Shown here piece after piece: positions 26,218 through 34,075 of a stretch of DNA of 64,000 nt. Source of the stretch: an uncultured Oscillospiraceae bacterium (GTDB taxonomy: Bacteria; Bacillota; Clostridia; Oscillospirales; Oscillospiraceae); assembly GCA_934589145.1 (NCBI GenBank), contig CAKTNW010000002.1, positions 1 through 64,000 of the forward strand, in the 5' to 3' direction. The notes beneath the pieces were generated by a model. The model ran no database searches. It saw only the letters and a program-made list of their open reading frames with translations, and was not told the origin of the DNA. The translations under genes were made by a program, and so were the position numbers. The first letter of the stretch is position 1. Every line of letters begins with the position of its first letter.

Positions 26218-27402
26218 ATGTTTAACGATACCGCCATGAAGCTGGGCAGCAACAGCTCCTGCATCCGTGAGATCTTTGAATTCGGCCTGCGGCAGAAGGC
26301 CGTCGTGGGCGCGGAAAACGTCTATGATTACAGCCTGGGCAATCCCAGCATCCCCGCACCTCCCGAGGTGGCCGATGCCATCCGCGACATTCTGGCCACC
26401 GAGGACAGCATCCAGGTCCATGGCTACACCAGCGCGGTTGGCTATGACGGCGTCCGCAAGGCTGTGGCCGAGGATCTGACCGAGCGCAGCGGCATGACCA
26501 TCCGCCCGGAGAACCTGTTCTTCACCTGCGGCGCGGCGCCCGCCCTGATGGCGGTGCTGCGCGCCCTGCATATCGACAGCGAGACCGAGATCATCGCCAT
26601 CGCCCCCTTCTTCCCGGAGTACCGGCCATTTACCCAGTCCTCCGGCAGCCGCCTTGTGGTGGTGGAAGCGGATACCAAGGCCTTCCAGATCGACCTGGAC
26701 GGCGTGGAGAAGGCCATCACCGGCCACACCCAGGCCGTCATCATCAACTCCCCCAATAACCCCTCCGGCGTGGTCTATACCGCCGAGACACTGAAAAAGC
26801 TGGCAGCCATCCTGACGAAGAAGTCTCAGGAGGTCGGCCACCCCATCTATATCATCTCCGACGAGCCCTACCGTGAGCTGGTCTACGGCGGCGTGGAGGT
26901 TCCCTTTATCCCCGCCATCTACCCCAACACGGTGATCTGCTACTCCTATTCCAAGAGCCTGAGCCTGCCCGGCGAGCGTATCGGCTACGTCTGCGTGCCG
27001 GACTGCGCTGCGCAGTCGGCAGAACTCTACACCTGCGTCAAGGGCGCGGCCCGTATGGATGCCCACACCTGCGCCCCCAGCCTGATCCAGCGTGTCATCG
27101 CCCGCTGCGCCAAGCTGCGGCCCGACCTGCGCAGCTACGACGAGAACCGCACCCTGCTGTACGAGGCCCTGACCTCCTATGGCTACGAGTGCGCCAAACC
27201 GGACGGCGCCTTCTATCTGTTCGTCAAGGCGCCCGGCGGCGACGCCAAAGCCTTCTCCGAGCGGGCCAAGAAGGAGAACCTGCTGGTGGTTCCCTCCGAC
27301 GACTTCGGCGTGAAGGGCTACTTCCGTCTATCCTACTGCGTCAGCAACGACATGATCCGCCGCAGCCTGCCTGCGTTTAAGAAGCTGATCGAAACGAAGT
27401 AA
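26218..27402 (+). CDS. PLP-dependent class I/II aminotransferase
   Basis: 394-residue fold-type I aminotransferase. SPNNPSGVVY, SDEPYRELVY and the lysine motif SYSKSLSLPGERIGY are present. First gene of the fermentation operon, with a strong GAGGAGGAG-type site before the ATG. In this setting it should transaminate valine, leucine or isoleucine to the 2-oxoacid used by the ferredoxin oxidoreductase encoded downstream (inference from context; an aspartate- or tyrosine-type enzyme cannot be excluded by sequence). Confidence 0.9.
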   Translation: MFNDTAMKLGSNSSCIREIFEFGLRQKAVVGAENVYDYSLGNPSIPAPPEVADAIRDILATEDSIQVHGYTSAVGYDGVRKAVAEDLTERSGMTIRPENLFFTCGAAPALMAVLRALHIDSETEIIAIAPFFPEYRPFTQSSGSRLVVVEADTKAFQIDLDGVEKAITGHTQAVIINSPNNPSGVVYTAETLKKLAAILTKKSQEVGHPIYIISDEPYRELVYGGVEVPFIPAIYPNTVICYSYSKSLSLPGERIGYVCVPDCAAQSAELYTCVKGAARMDAHTCAPSLIQRVIARCAKLRPDLRSYDENRTLLYEALTSYGYECAKPDGAFYLFVKAPGGDAKAFSERAKKENLLVVPSDDFGVKGYFRLSYCVSNDMIRRSLPAFKKLIETK

Positions 27403-27417
27403 GAGAGGAGATTGCCG

Positions 27418-28677
27418 ATGAAGAAAACCAATCGCTGGCTCTATGCCATCGTGGGCTGCGCCGTACTGCTGCTGTCGGGCCTTGTGTACGCGTGGAGCGT
27501 GCTGTCCGGCCCCATCGCGGCGGAATTTCCCCAGTGGAGCGCCGCCCAGCTGTCCCTGACCTTCACCATCGTCATGAGCTTCTTCTGCCTGGGCGGTCTG
27601 GTGGGCGGCCTGCTGTCCGGTAAGGTCAGCCAGAAGGTGTATCTGTGGGTATCCGCAGCGCTGTTTCTGGCGGGCTTCCTGCTGACGGCCAACATCCAGT
27701 CCATCCTGATGCTGTACATCGGCTTCGGCGTCATCTGCGGCTTCGCCTCGGGCCTTTCCTACAACGCCGTGCTGGGCACGGTGGGCAAGTGGTTCCCCGA
27801 CAAGGCCGGACTGGTCTCCGGCATCCTGCTGATGGGCTTCGGCCTCAGCAGCTTCCTGGTGGGCAAGCTCTATCAGACCTTCACCCCGGACACCGTGGGC
27901 GCATGGCGGCACAGCTTTATAGTGCTGGGCATCGTCGCGGCGGTGGTCATGGCTGTGGGCGGCTTCCTGCTGGAAAAGCCCAGTGCCGATTTTGTCCCTC
28001 CCGCTGCTGCCCAGAGCAAGAAAAAGTATGTGAACCCCGTGGCGGCGGAGCTGGACACCGTTTCCATGCTGAAAACGCCCTCCATGTGGCTGTTTTACCT
28101 GTGGGCCATCCTGCTGAGCGCCGCCGGTCTGGTGCTGGTGTCTCAGGCCAGCGGCATCGCCCGTGAGATCGGCACCGGCATCTCCGCCGGCACCATCGCC
28201 ACGGTGGTGGGCCTGATCTCCATCTTCAACGGCATCGGCCGCGTGATCTTCGGCGGCATGTTCGACAAGGCGGGCCGCAGCCGCACCATGCAGACGGTGA
28301 ACGTCCTGTTTCTGGTGACCGCCGCCGTGCTGGTGGCGGCGCTGAAGCTGGGCAGCTTCCCGGTGCTGGTGGCGGGCTTCATCATCGGCGGCATGTCCTA
28401 CGGCGGCGTGACCCCCGCCAACGCGGCTTTCGTCAGCTCCTACTACGGTATGCAGCACTACTCCCTGAACCTGTCGGTGGTGGTGACGAACCTGCTGTTC
28501 GCCTCCTTCGGCAGCACCATTGCCGGAGCCCTCTATGACGCCACCAAGAGCTATTTCAGCGTCTATCTGATGATCGCTGGACTGGCGGCGGTGGGCATTC
28601 TGGTGTCGGCGGCCATCAGCCTGTGCGACAAGCGCACGCTGGCAAGGCGGACGGCGGAGAAGAAGGTGAACGCATGA
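27418..28677 (+). CDS. MFS transporter, oxalate/formate antiporter (OFA) type
   Basis: 419-residue major facilitator with twelve membrane segments, starting MKKTNRWLYAIVGCAVLLLSGLVYAWSV, typical of the OFA subfamily that moves small monocarboxylates. GAGGAG lies seven bases before the ATG. The position in the operon suggests uptake of a substrate or export of the short branched-chain acids produced. Its stop overlaps the next start (ATGA). Confidence 0.88.
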   Translation: MKKTNRWLYAIVGCAVLLLSGLVYAWSVLSGPIAAEFPQWSAAQLSLTFTIVMSFFCLGGLVGGLLSGKVSQKVYLWVSAALFLAGFLLTANIQSILMLYIGFGVICGFASGLSYNAVLGTVGKWFPDKAGLVSGILLMGFGLSSFLVGKLYQTFTPDTVGAWRHSFIVLGIVAAVVMAVGGFLLEKPSADFVPPAAAQSKKKYVNPVAAELDTVSMLKTPSMWLFYLWAILLSAAGLVLVSQASGIAREIGTGISAGTIATVVGLISIFNGIGRVIFGGMFDKAGRSRTMQTVNVLFLVTAAVLVAALKLGSFPVLVAGFIIGGMSYGGVTPANAAFVSSYYGMQHYSLNLSVVVTNLLFASFGSTIAGALYDATKSYFSVYLMIAGLAAVGILVSAAISLCDKRTLARRTAEKKVNA

Positions 28678-29330
28678 GCGACATCCGCAACTTCGTCCTG
28701 CTGGGCGAGGCGGGCTGCGGCAAAAGCGAGTTGGCCATCAACCTGGCCCGCCGCCTTCTGGATACGGGAAAACCTGTGGACTTATTCGATCTGGACATGA
28801 CCAAGCCTCTGTTCCGCACCCGTGAGCAGGCGGACACTCTGGCGGCCATGGGTATCCGCTTCCACTTCGAGGAGCAGTTTGCCGACGCGCCCACTGTGGG
28901 CGGCGGCGTGATGCGCTCCCTGAAGGACGCGGACAGCTATACGGTGCTGGACGTGGGCGGCGATTACATCGGCGCCCGGGCCATCGGCGGCTACGCGCCC
29001 CTGCTGAACCGGGAGGACACGCAGGTGCTCTACATCCTGAACCCCTTCCGCCCCTGGACGACCACCGGCGAACGGGCGGGGCTGGTGCTGTCGGAGGTGC
29101 TGGGCGTATCCCACATCCGCCCCGAGCGCATCCGCATCATCGGCAATCCCAATCTGGGACGCACCACCACGGCGGAGGACGTGCTGACGGGCTATCACTG
29201 CCTGCTGGACATGATGGAGCGGCTGGACGCCCTGTGCGTGGAGCAGTCGCTGTGCGAAGCCGTAAAGGCAAGCGTCCCCGTCCCTGTGTTTCCGATTGAA
29301 AGATACTTGGAATATCCATGGAATTTATAA
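28674..29330 (+). CDS. P-loop NTPase-like protein of unknown role
   Basis: 218-residue protein with a Walker A motif, GEAGCGKS, at about residues 11-18 and a hydrophobic strand ending LDVGGD, in the SIMIBI-type NTPase style. Translationally coupled to the MFS gene by ATGA. I do not recognise the family. In an operon of ferredoxin oxidoreductase genes it might act in cofactor assembly or regulation, but that is only positional. Confidence 0.8.
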   Translation: MSDIRNFVLLGEAGCGKSELAINLARRLLDTGKPVDLFDLDMTKPLFRTREQADTLAAMGIRFHFEEQFADAPTVGGGVMRSLKDADSYTVLDVGGDYIGARAIGGYAPLLNREDTQVLYILNPFRPWTTTGERAGLVLSEVLGVSHIRPERIRIIGNPNLGRTTTAEDVLTGYHCLLDMMERLDALCVEQSLCEAVKASVPVPVFPIERYLEYPWNL

Positions 29331-29345
29331 AAAGGAGATATGACA

Positions 29346-29549
29346 ATGGCAAAAGTTGAGATCGTGGCGGAACGCTGCAAGAGCTGCGGCTACTGCATCA
29401 AGTTCTGTCCCAAGCATGTGCTGGCAGTTGGCAAGAACGTCAACTCCAAGGGCTACGAGTATGTGGAGCCGGTCCATCCCGAGGACTGCGTCGGCTGCGC
29501 CATCTGCGCGAAGATGTGTCCCGACGGCGCCATCGACGTGTATAAGTAA
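29346..29549 (+). CDS. 4Fe-4S ferredoxin, delta-type subunit of the oxidoreductase
   Basis: 67-residue bacterial-type ferredoxin with two CxxCxxCxxxCP motifs (CKSCGYCIKFCP and CVGCAICAKMCP), holding two [4Fe-4S] clusters. It accepts or relays electrons for the oxoacid oxidoreductase encoded directly downstream, equivalent to the delta subunit of four-subunit enzymes. I chose the ATG at 29346, eight bases after GGAG, over the one at 29340. Confidence 0.93.
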   Translation: MAKVEIVAERCKSCGYCIKFCPKHVLAVGKNVNSKGYEYVEPVHPEDCVGCAICAKMCPDGAIDVYK

Positions 29550-29561
29550 GGAGGTAAGAAC

Positions 29562-30644
29562 ATGGCCAGAATTTTCATGAAGGGCTGCGAGGCCATCGCC
29601 GAAGCGGCTGTGCGGGCAGGCTGCCGGTTCTTTGCCGGTTATCCCATCACCCCGCAGAACGAGATCCCCGAGTATTTTGCCCGCCGTATGCCGGAGGTGG
29701 GCGGCACCTTTGTCCAGGGCGAGAGCGAGGTTGCCTCCGTCAACATGGTGTACGGCGCGGCCTCTGCCGGTACCCGCTCCATGACCTCCTCCAGCTCCTG
29801 CGGCATCGCCCTGAAGAGCGAGGGCATCAGCTACTGCGCCAGCGCCCGCATCCCCATGGTGTACTGCAACGTGCAGCGGGGCGGCCCCGGCGTGGGCGCC
29901 ATCCAGCCCGCCCAGCAGGACTATAATCAGGCCACCAAGGCCAGCGGCAACGGCGGCTTCCGCATGATGGTACTGGCGCCCTCCACGGTGCAGGAGGCGG
30001 TGGATCTGACCTATCAGGCCTTCGACTATGCCGACCGCGACCGCAACCCCGTGCTGGTGCTGGCCGACGGCGTCATCGGCACCATGATGGAGCCGGTGGA
30101 GCTGCCGGAGATGAAATCCGACGCCGAGGTGGCCGCCATCAAGGACAGCAAGAAGAAGTGGGCCTGCATCGGCCATGAACTGGACTACGCCAACCGTGCG
30201 TGGATCGAGCCGGGCCACTGGTCCACCGTGGCCATGCAGCAGGCCAACGAGGACGCCGGGGCCATGTACCGCCGCTGGGCGGTGGAGGACGTGCAGGTGG
30301 AGGAATACCGCATGGAGGACGCCGAGATCGTCCTGACCGCCTATGGCATCTGCGGCCGTATCGCCGCCAACGCGGTGGACGCGCTGCGGGAGCAGGGCGT
30401 CAAGGCCGGTATGATCCGTCCCATCACCGTGTATCCCTTCCCCTATGCCGCCTATGACAAGATCGACTATACCAAGTGCAAGGGCATCGTCAGCGTGGAG
30501 ATGAGCATCCCCGCCCAGTTCGCCGACGATGTGAAGGCCGCCGTGAAGGAGCGCTGCGCCGTTACCACCTGCCTGTGCTCCGGCGGCAACATCATGAGCC
30601 GCGAGGCAGTCCTTGCCGCTGTGAAGAACGTAATGGAGGGTTGA
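29562..30644 (+). CDS. vorB: 2-oxoisovalerate:ferredoxin oxidoreductase alpha subunit (VorB)
   Basis: 360-residue alpha subunit (pyrimidine-binding and transketolase C-terminal domains) of the 2-oxoacid:ferredoxin oxidoreductase family. It starts MARIFMKGCEAIAEAAVRAGCRFFAGYPITPQNEI, the VorB-type N-terminus, with the GESEVASVNMVYGAA segment. The enzyme oxidatively decarboxylates branched-chain 2-oxoacids to acyl-CoA and reduces ferredoxin. The neighbouring Ptb and Buk genes support a branched-chain rather than pyruvate substrate. GGAGG lies 12 bases before the start and 12 bases separate it from the ferredoxin gene. Confidence 0.93.
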   Translation: MARIFMKGCEAIAEAAVRAGCRFFAGYPITPQNEIPEYFARRMPEVGGTFVQGESEVASVNMVYGAASAGTRSMTSSSSCGIALKSEGISYCASARIPMVYCNVQRGGPGVGAIQPAQQDYNQATKASGNGGFRMMVLAPSTVQEAVDLTYQAFDYADRDRNPVLVLADGVIGTMMEPVELPEMKSDAEVAAIKDSKKKWACIGHELDYANRAWIEPGHWSTVAMQQANEDAGAMYRRWAVEDVQVEEYRMEDAEIVLTAYGICGRIAANAVDALREQGVKAGMIRPITVYPFPYAAYDKIDYTKCKGIVSVEMSIPAQFADDVKAAVKERCAVTTCLCSGGNIMSREAVLAAVKNVMEG

Positions 30645-30647
30645 ACT

Positions 30648-31400
30648 ATGGAAAAGATCTATACCCGTACCAAGACCATCCAGGAGGATAAGGTCTCCGG
30701 CTTCTGTCCCGGCTGCATGCACTCCACCGTCATTAAGCTGATCGGCGAGGTGCTGGAGGAGATGGGACAGGTGCAGAACGCCGCCTGCGTGCTGGGCATC
30801 GGCTGCTGCGGCCTGCACATGGACTATATCGCCTATGACAACACCACCGCGCCCCATGGCCGCGCCTGCGCCGTGGCCACCGGCATCAAGCGCAGCAACC
30901 CCTCGTCTCTGGTGTACACCTATCAGGGCGACGGCGACCTGGCCTCCATCGGCCTGGCCGAGACGCTGAGTGCCGCCAACCGGGGCGAGAACTTCACCGT
31001 CATCTTTGTCAACAACGGCATTTACGGCATGACCGGCGGCCAGATGGCCCCGACGACCCTCGTAGGCATGAAGGCCACCACCGCCCCCAAGGGCCGCGAC
31101 CCCAAGGAGCACGGCTATCCCATGCACATGTGTGAGCTGATGAACCAGCTGACCGCGCCCTACTATCTGGAGCGCACCAGCTGCAACACCCCCGCCAACG
31201 TGGCCAAGACCAAGGCCGCCATCCGCAAGGCATTCCAGAATCAGTTGGACGGTAAGGGCTTCTCCATGGTGGAGATCGTCACCAGCTGCCCCACCAACTG
31301 GGGTCTGGACGCCCTGTCGGCCCTGGATTACATCGAGGAAAAGATGCTGCCCGAGTTCCCCTTGGGCGTCGTCCGTGACAAGAGCAAGGAGGAGGCGTAA
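30648..31400 (+). CDS. 2-oxoacid:ferredoxin oxidoreductase beta subunit (TPP-binding)
   Basis: 250-residue beta subunit carrying thiamine pyrophosphate and a cluster-ligating CPGCMH motif near residue 20. The TPP/Mg motif GDGDLASIG...NN is visible at about residues 90-125. It works with VorB and the gamma subunit encoded immediately downstream. Three bases separate it from vorB, so translation is likely coupled. Confidence 0.93.
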   Translation: MEKIYTRTKTIQEDKVSGFCPGCMHSTVIKLIGEVLEEMGQVQNAACVLGIGCCGLHMDYIAYDNTTAPHGRACAVATGIKRSNPSSLVYTYQGDGDLASIGLAETLSAANRGENFTVIFVNNGIYGMTGGQMAPTTLVGMKATTAPKGRDPKEHGYPMHMCELMNQLTAPYYLERTSCNTPANVAKTKAAIRKAFQNQLDGKGFSMVEIVTSCPTNWGLDALSALDYIEEKMLPEFPLGVVRDKSKEEA

Positions 31401-31402
31401 CG

Positions 31403-31948
31403 ATGGAACGGAATCTGATGGTAGCCGGTTTCGGCGGCCAGGGCGTTATGACCCTGGGCAAATTTCTGGCGGAGGCCACCTGTGACTCCACCGACAAGAA
31501 CGTGACCTTCTTCCCCTCCTACGGCGCGGAGCAGCGCGGCGGCACCGCCAACTGCTATGTGGTCATCTCCGACGAGAAGATCGGCGCGCCCCTGGGCGAC
31601 GTGATGGACGACCTGATCGTCATGAACGGCCCCAGCCTGAATAAGTTCCTCTATAAGCTGAAGGAGGGCGGCACCCTGTACATCAACAGCTCCATCGTCA
31701 CCGACGAGATCACCCGCAGCGATGTGAAGGTGGTAAAGGCTCCTGTCACGGAGCTGGCGCTGGAGCTGGGCAACGCCAAAGTGCTGAACATCATCATGCT
31801 GGGCGTGTATGTGGGCTATACCCAGGTGGTGCCCGCCGACGTGGTGTGGAACACCATCGAGCATAAGCTGGGCAAGAAGCCCGCTCTGCTGCCCCTGAAC
31901 AAGCAGGCCTTTGAGCTGGGCCTGAAGCTGGGCGCGGAGCAGCGGTAA
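31403..31948 (+). CDS. 2-oxoacid:ferredoxin oxidoreductase gamma subunit
   Basis: 181-residue gamma subunit with the family's N-terminal GFGGQGVMTLGKFLAEA and the SYGAEQRGGTANC segment, which help to bind CoA and hold the complex. Two bases downstream of the beta gene. Together with ferredoxin, alpha and beta it completes a four-component VOR. Confidence 0.93.
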   Translation: MERNLMVAGFGGQGVMTLGKFLAEATCDSTDKNVTFFPSYGAEQRGGTANCYVVISDEKIGAPLGDVMDDLIVMNGPSLNKFLYKLKEGGTLYINSSIVTDEITRSDVKVVKAPVTELALELGNAKVLNIIMLGVYVGYTQVVPADVVWNTIEHKLGKKPALLPLNKQAFELGLKLGAEQR

Positions 31949-31957
31949 GGAGGCGTC

Positions 31958-32872
31958 ATGGAGTTTCACAATTTTGATGAAATGATCGCCCATGTGAAGG
32001 GCAAGCCCGCCAAGGCCCGCATGGCCGTGGCCGCCGCCGGCGATCCCCATACCATCGAAGCGGCCCTGAAAGCCCGCGCCGAGGGTATCGTGGAGCCGGT
32101 GCTGGTGGGCGACAAGGCCATCATCGACAGCGTACTGGCGGAGATGGGCGAGACTGTCCCCGCCGGGGATATCTACGATGTGCCCGATCTGGCGGAGGCC
32201 GCCGCCAAGGCGGTGGCGCTGGTGCGTGAGGGCAAGGCCGACCTGCTGATGAAGGGCAAGCTGGATACCGCCGTGCTGCTGAAAGCCGTGGTCAACAAGG
32301 AGCACGGTCTGGGCAAGGGCGGCGTCATGAGCCACTTCTCCATCTTCGAGGTGCCCGGCTATCACAAGCTGCTGTGCCCCGTGGACGGCGGCATGGTGAC
32401 CTATCCCACCCTGGAGCAGAAGAAGGCCATCATCGAGAATACCGTGGGCGTCCTTCATGCTATGGGCTACGAGTGCCCCAAGGTGGGCGTGCTGGCCTGC
32501 GTGGAGAAGGTGAACCCCAAGATGCCGGAGACGGTGGAGGCCGACGCTCTGAAGCAGATGAACCAGCGGGGCGAGATCACCGGCTGCATCGTGGAGGGTC
32601 CTGTGTCCTACGACTGCGCCATGAGTAAGGAGATCGCCACATTCAAGGGCTTCAACAGCCCCGTCAGCGGCGACTGCGACGTGCTGGTGGCGCCCAACAT
32701 CCACGCCGGAAACATTATGGGCAAGATGCTGACCGTCACCTGCGGCGCACGGCTGGCGGGCATGGTGGTGGGCGCGAAATGCCCCATCGTCATGACCAGC
32801 CGCGGCTCCAGCGCCGAGGAGAAGTATCTCTCCATCGTGCTGGCGGCTGCCGCCGCCCAGAAGGAGGCGTAA
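31958..32872 (+). CDS. ptb: Phosphate butyryltransferase
   Basis: 304-residue phosphate acyltransferase of the Ptb type, converting butyryl-, isobutyryl- or isovaleryl-CoA plus phosphate to the acyl phosphate. Family blocks GKADLLMKGKLDTAVLLKAVVN and SVSYDCA-like GPVSYDCAMS are visible. AAGGAGG lies just before the ATG. In this operon it should act on the branched-chain acyl-CoA made by VOR and hand acyl phosphate to butyrate kinase. Confidence 0.93.
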   Translation: MEFHNFDEMIAHVKGKPAKARMAVAAAGDPHTIEAALKARAEGIVEPVLVGDKAIIDSVLAEMGETVPAGDIYDVPDLAEAAAKAVALVREGKADLLMKGKLDTAVLLKAVVNKEHGLGKGGVMSHFSIFEVPGYHKLLCPVDGGMVTYPTLEQKKAIIENTVGVLHAMGYECPKVGVLACVEKVNPKMPETVEADALKQMNQRGEITGCIVEGPVSYDCAMSKEIATFKGFNSPVSGDCDVLVAPNIHAGNIMGKMLTVTCGARLAGMVVGAKCPIVMTSRGSSAEEKYLSIVLAAAAAQKEA

Positions 32873-32873
32873 G

Positions 32874-33944
32874 ATGGAAAAGATCTTAGTTCTGAACCCC
32901 GGCTCCACCTCCACCAAGATCGCCGTGTTCGACGGCGAAACGCCCCTGTTCACCGAATCCCTGACCCATTCCGCCGAGGAGCTTGCGCCCTTTGACCGGG
33001 TGGTGGAGCAGTATGACTTCCGCCGCCGTCTGGTGCTGGACTGCCTGATGCGCCACGACTTCGACGTCCGCGACCTGAACGCCATCGTGTCTCGCGGCGG
33101 TCTGCTGGTTCCTATCCATGCCGGTGCTTACGAGATCAACGAGGACATGGTGTGGCAGCTTCAGTATAAGCCCCAGCATGAGCATGCCTCCAACGTAGGG
33201 CCCATGATCGCCCACGCCCTTGCGAAAGAGCTGAACGTCCCTGCCTATATCTATGACGGCATCACCGTGGACGAGCTGACGGACATCAACCGCATCACCG
33301 GCCTGCCGGAGATGCACCGCAAGGGCATCGGCCACAACCTGAACACCCGCGCCGCCGCCATGCGCTACGCCCGGGAGCAGGGCAAGGCTTACAAGGACAT
33401 CACCGTCATCGTGGCCCATCTGGGCGGCGGCATCACCGTGAATCTGCACCACAACGGCAAGATCGAGGACTGCGTCAACGACGAGGAGGGCCCGTTCTCT
33501 CCCGAGCGTGCCGGTGGCCTGCCCATGTACGACGTGATCCACCGCAGCTTCGAGGCGGGCCAGTCCGACAAGAGCATGATGAAGCTGGTGAAGAGCCGGG
33601 GCGGCCTGCTGGCCCACCTTGGCACCACCGATTGCCGTGAGGTGGAGCAGCGCATCCAGAGCGGCGACGCCCACGCCAAGCTGATCTACGACGCCATGGC
33701 CCTGAACGTGGCCAAGTTCATCGGCAAGACGGCGCCCAGCGTCTGCGGCAAGGTGGACGCCATCCTGCTGACCGGCGGCATCACCTACTCCGATTATATC
33801 GACGAGGAGATCCGCCGCCGCGTGTCCTTCATCGCCCCCGTCATCGTCTATCCCGGCGAGGATGAGATGCAGTCGTTGGCCTTCGGCTGCCTGCGTGTCC
33901 TCCGGGGTGAGGAATCCGCCCGGACGTATACCAAGGTGGAGTAA
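32874..33944 (+). CDS. buk: Butyrate kinase
   Basis: 356-residue ASKHA-fold acyl kinase that makes ATP from butyryl or branched-chain acyl phosphate. The N-terminal LNPGSTSTKIAVF phosphate-binding motif, the VAHLGGGITV block and the adenosine-motif LLTGGITYSD are present. It is the last gene of the operon, one base after ptb, and is followed by a terminator. With ptb it provides substrate-level phosphorylation. Confidence 0.95.
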   Translation: MEKILVLNPGSTSTKIAVFDGETPLFTESLTHSAEELAPFDRVVEQYDFRRRLVLDCLMRHDFDVRDLNAIVSRGGLLVPIHAGAYEINEDMVWQLQYKPQHEHASNVGPMIAHALAKELNVPAYIYDGITVDELTDINRITGLPEMHRKGIGHNLNTRAAAMRYAREQGKAYKDITVIVAHLGGGITVNLHHNGKIEDCVNDEEGPFSPERAGGLPMYDVIHRSFEAGQSDKSMMKLVKSRGGLLAHLGTTDCREVEQRIQSGDAHAKLIYDAMALNVAKFIGKTAPSVCGKVDAILLTGGITYSDYIDEEIRRRVSFIAPVIVYPGEDEMQSLAFGCLRVLRGEESARTYTKVE

Positions 33945-33984
33945 AAGCAATTTCCCAACGAGCTGTATCGTGATTTATGGTCAA

Positions 33985-34022
33985 AAGAGAGAGGGACTAC
34001 CCATCGGCAGTCCCTCTCTCTT
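33985..34022. terminator. Terminator after buk
   Basis: Long stem AAGAGAGAGGGACT / AGTCCCTCTCTCTT (33985-33998, 34009-34022) with a further inner pair, between the convergent buk and beta-helix lipoprotein genes. Confidence 0.82.
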
Positions 34023-34075
34023 GCGTGGCCTTTTCTCAAAGAGCGCATTGTGAGGCGCGGAAGTATACGGCCGGT

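Noticed and set aside
29325..31127. A 600-codon minus-strand frame opposite the VOR genes
   Set aside because: Low-complexity His/Gly/Ala composition and full overlap with well-supported vorB and beta-subunit genes.
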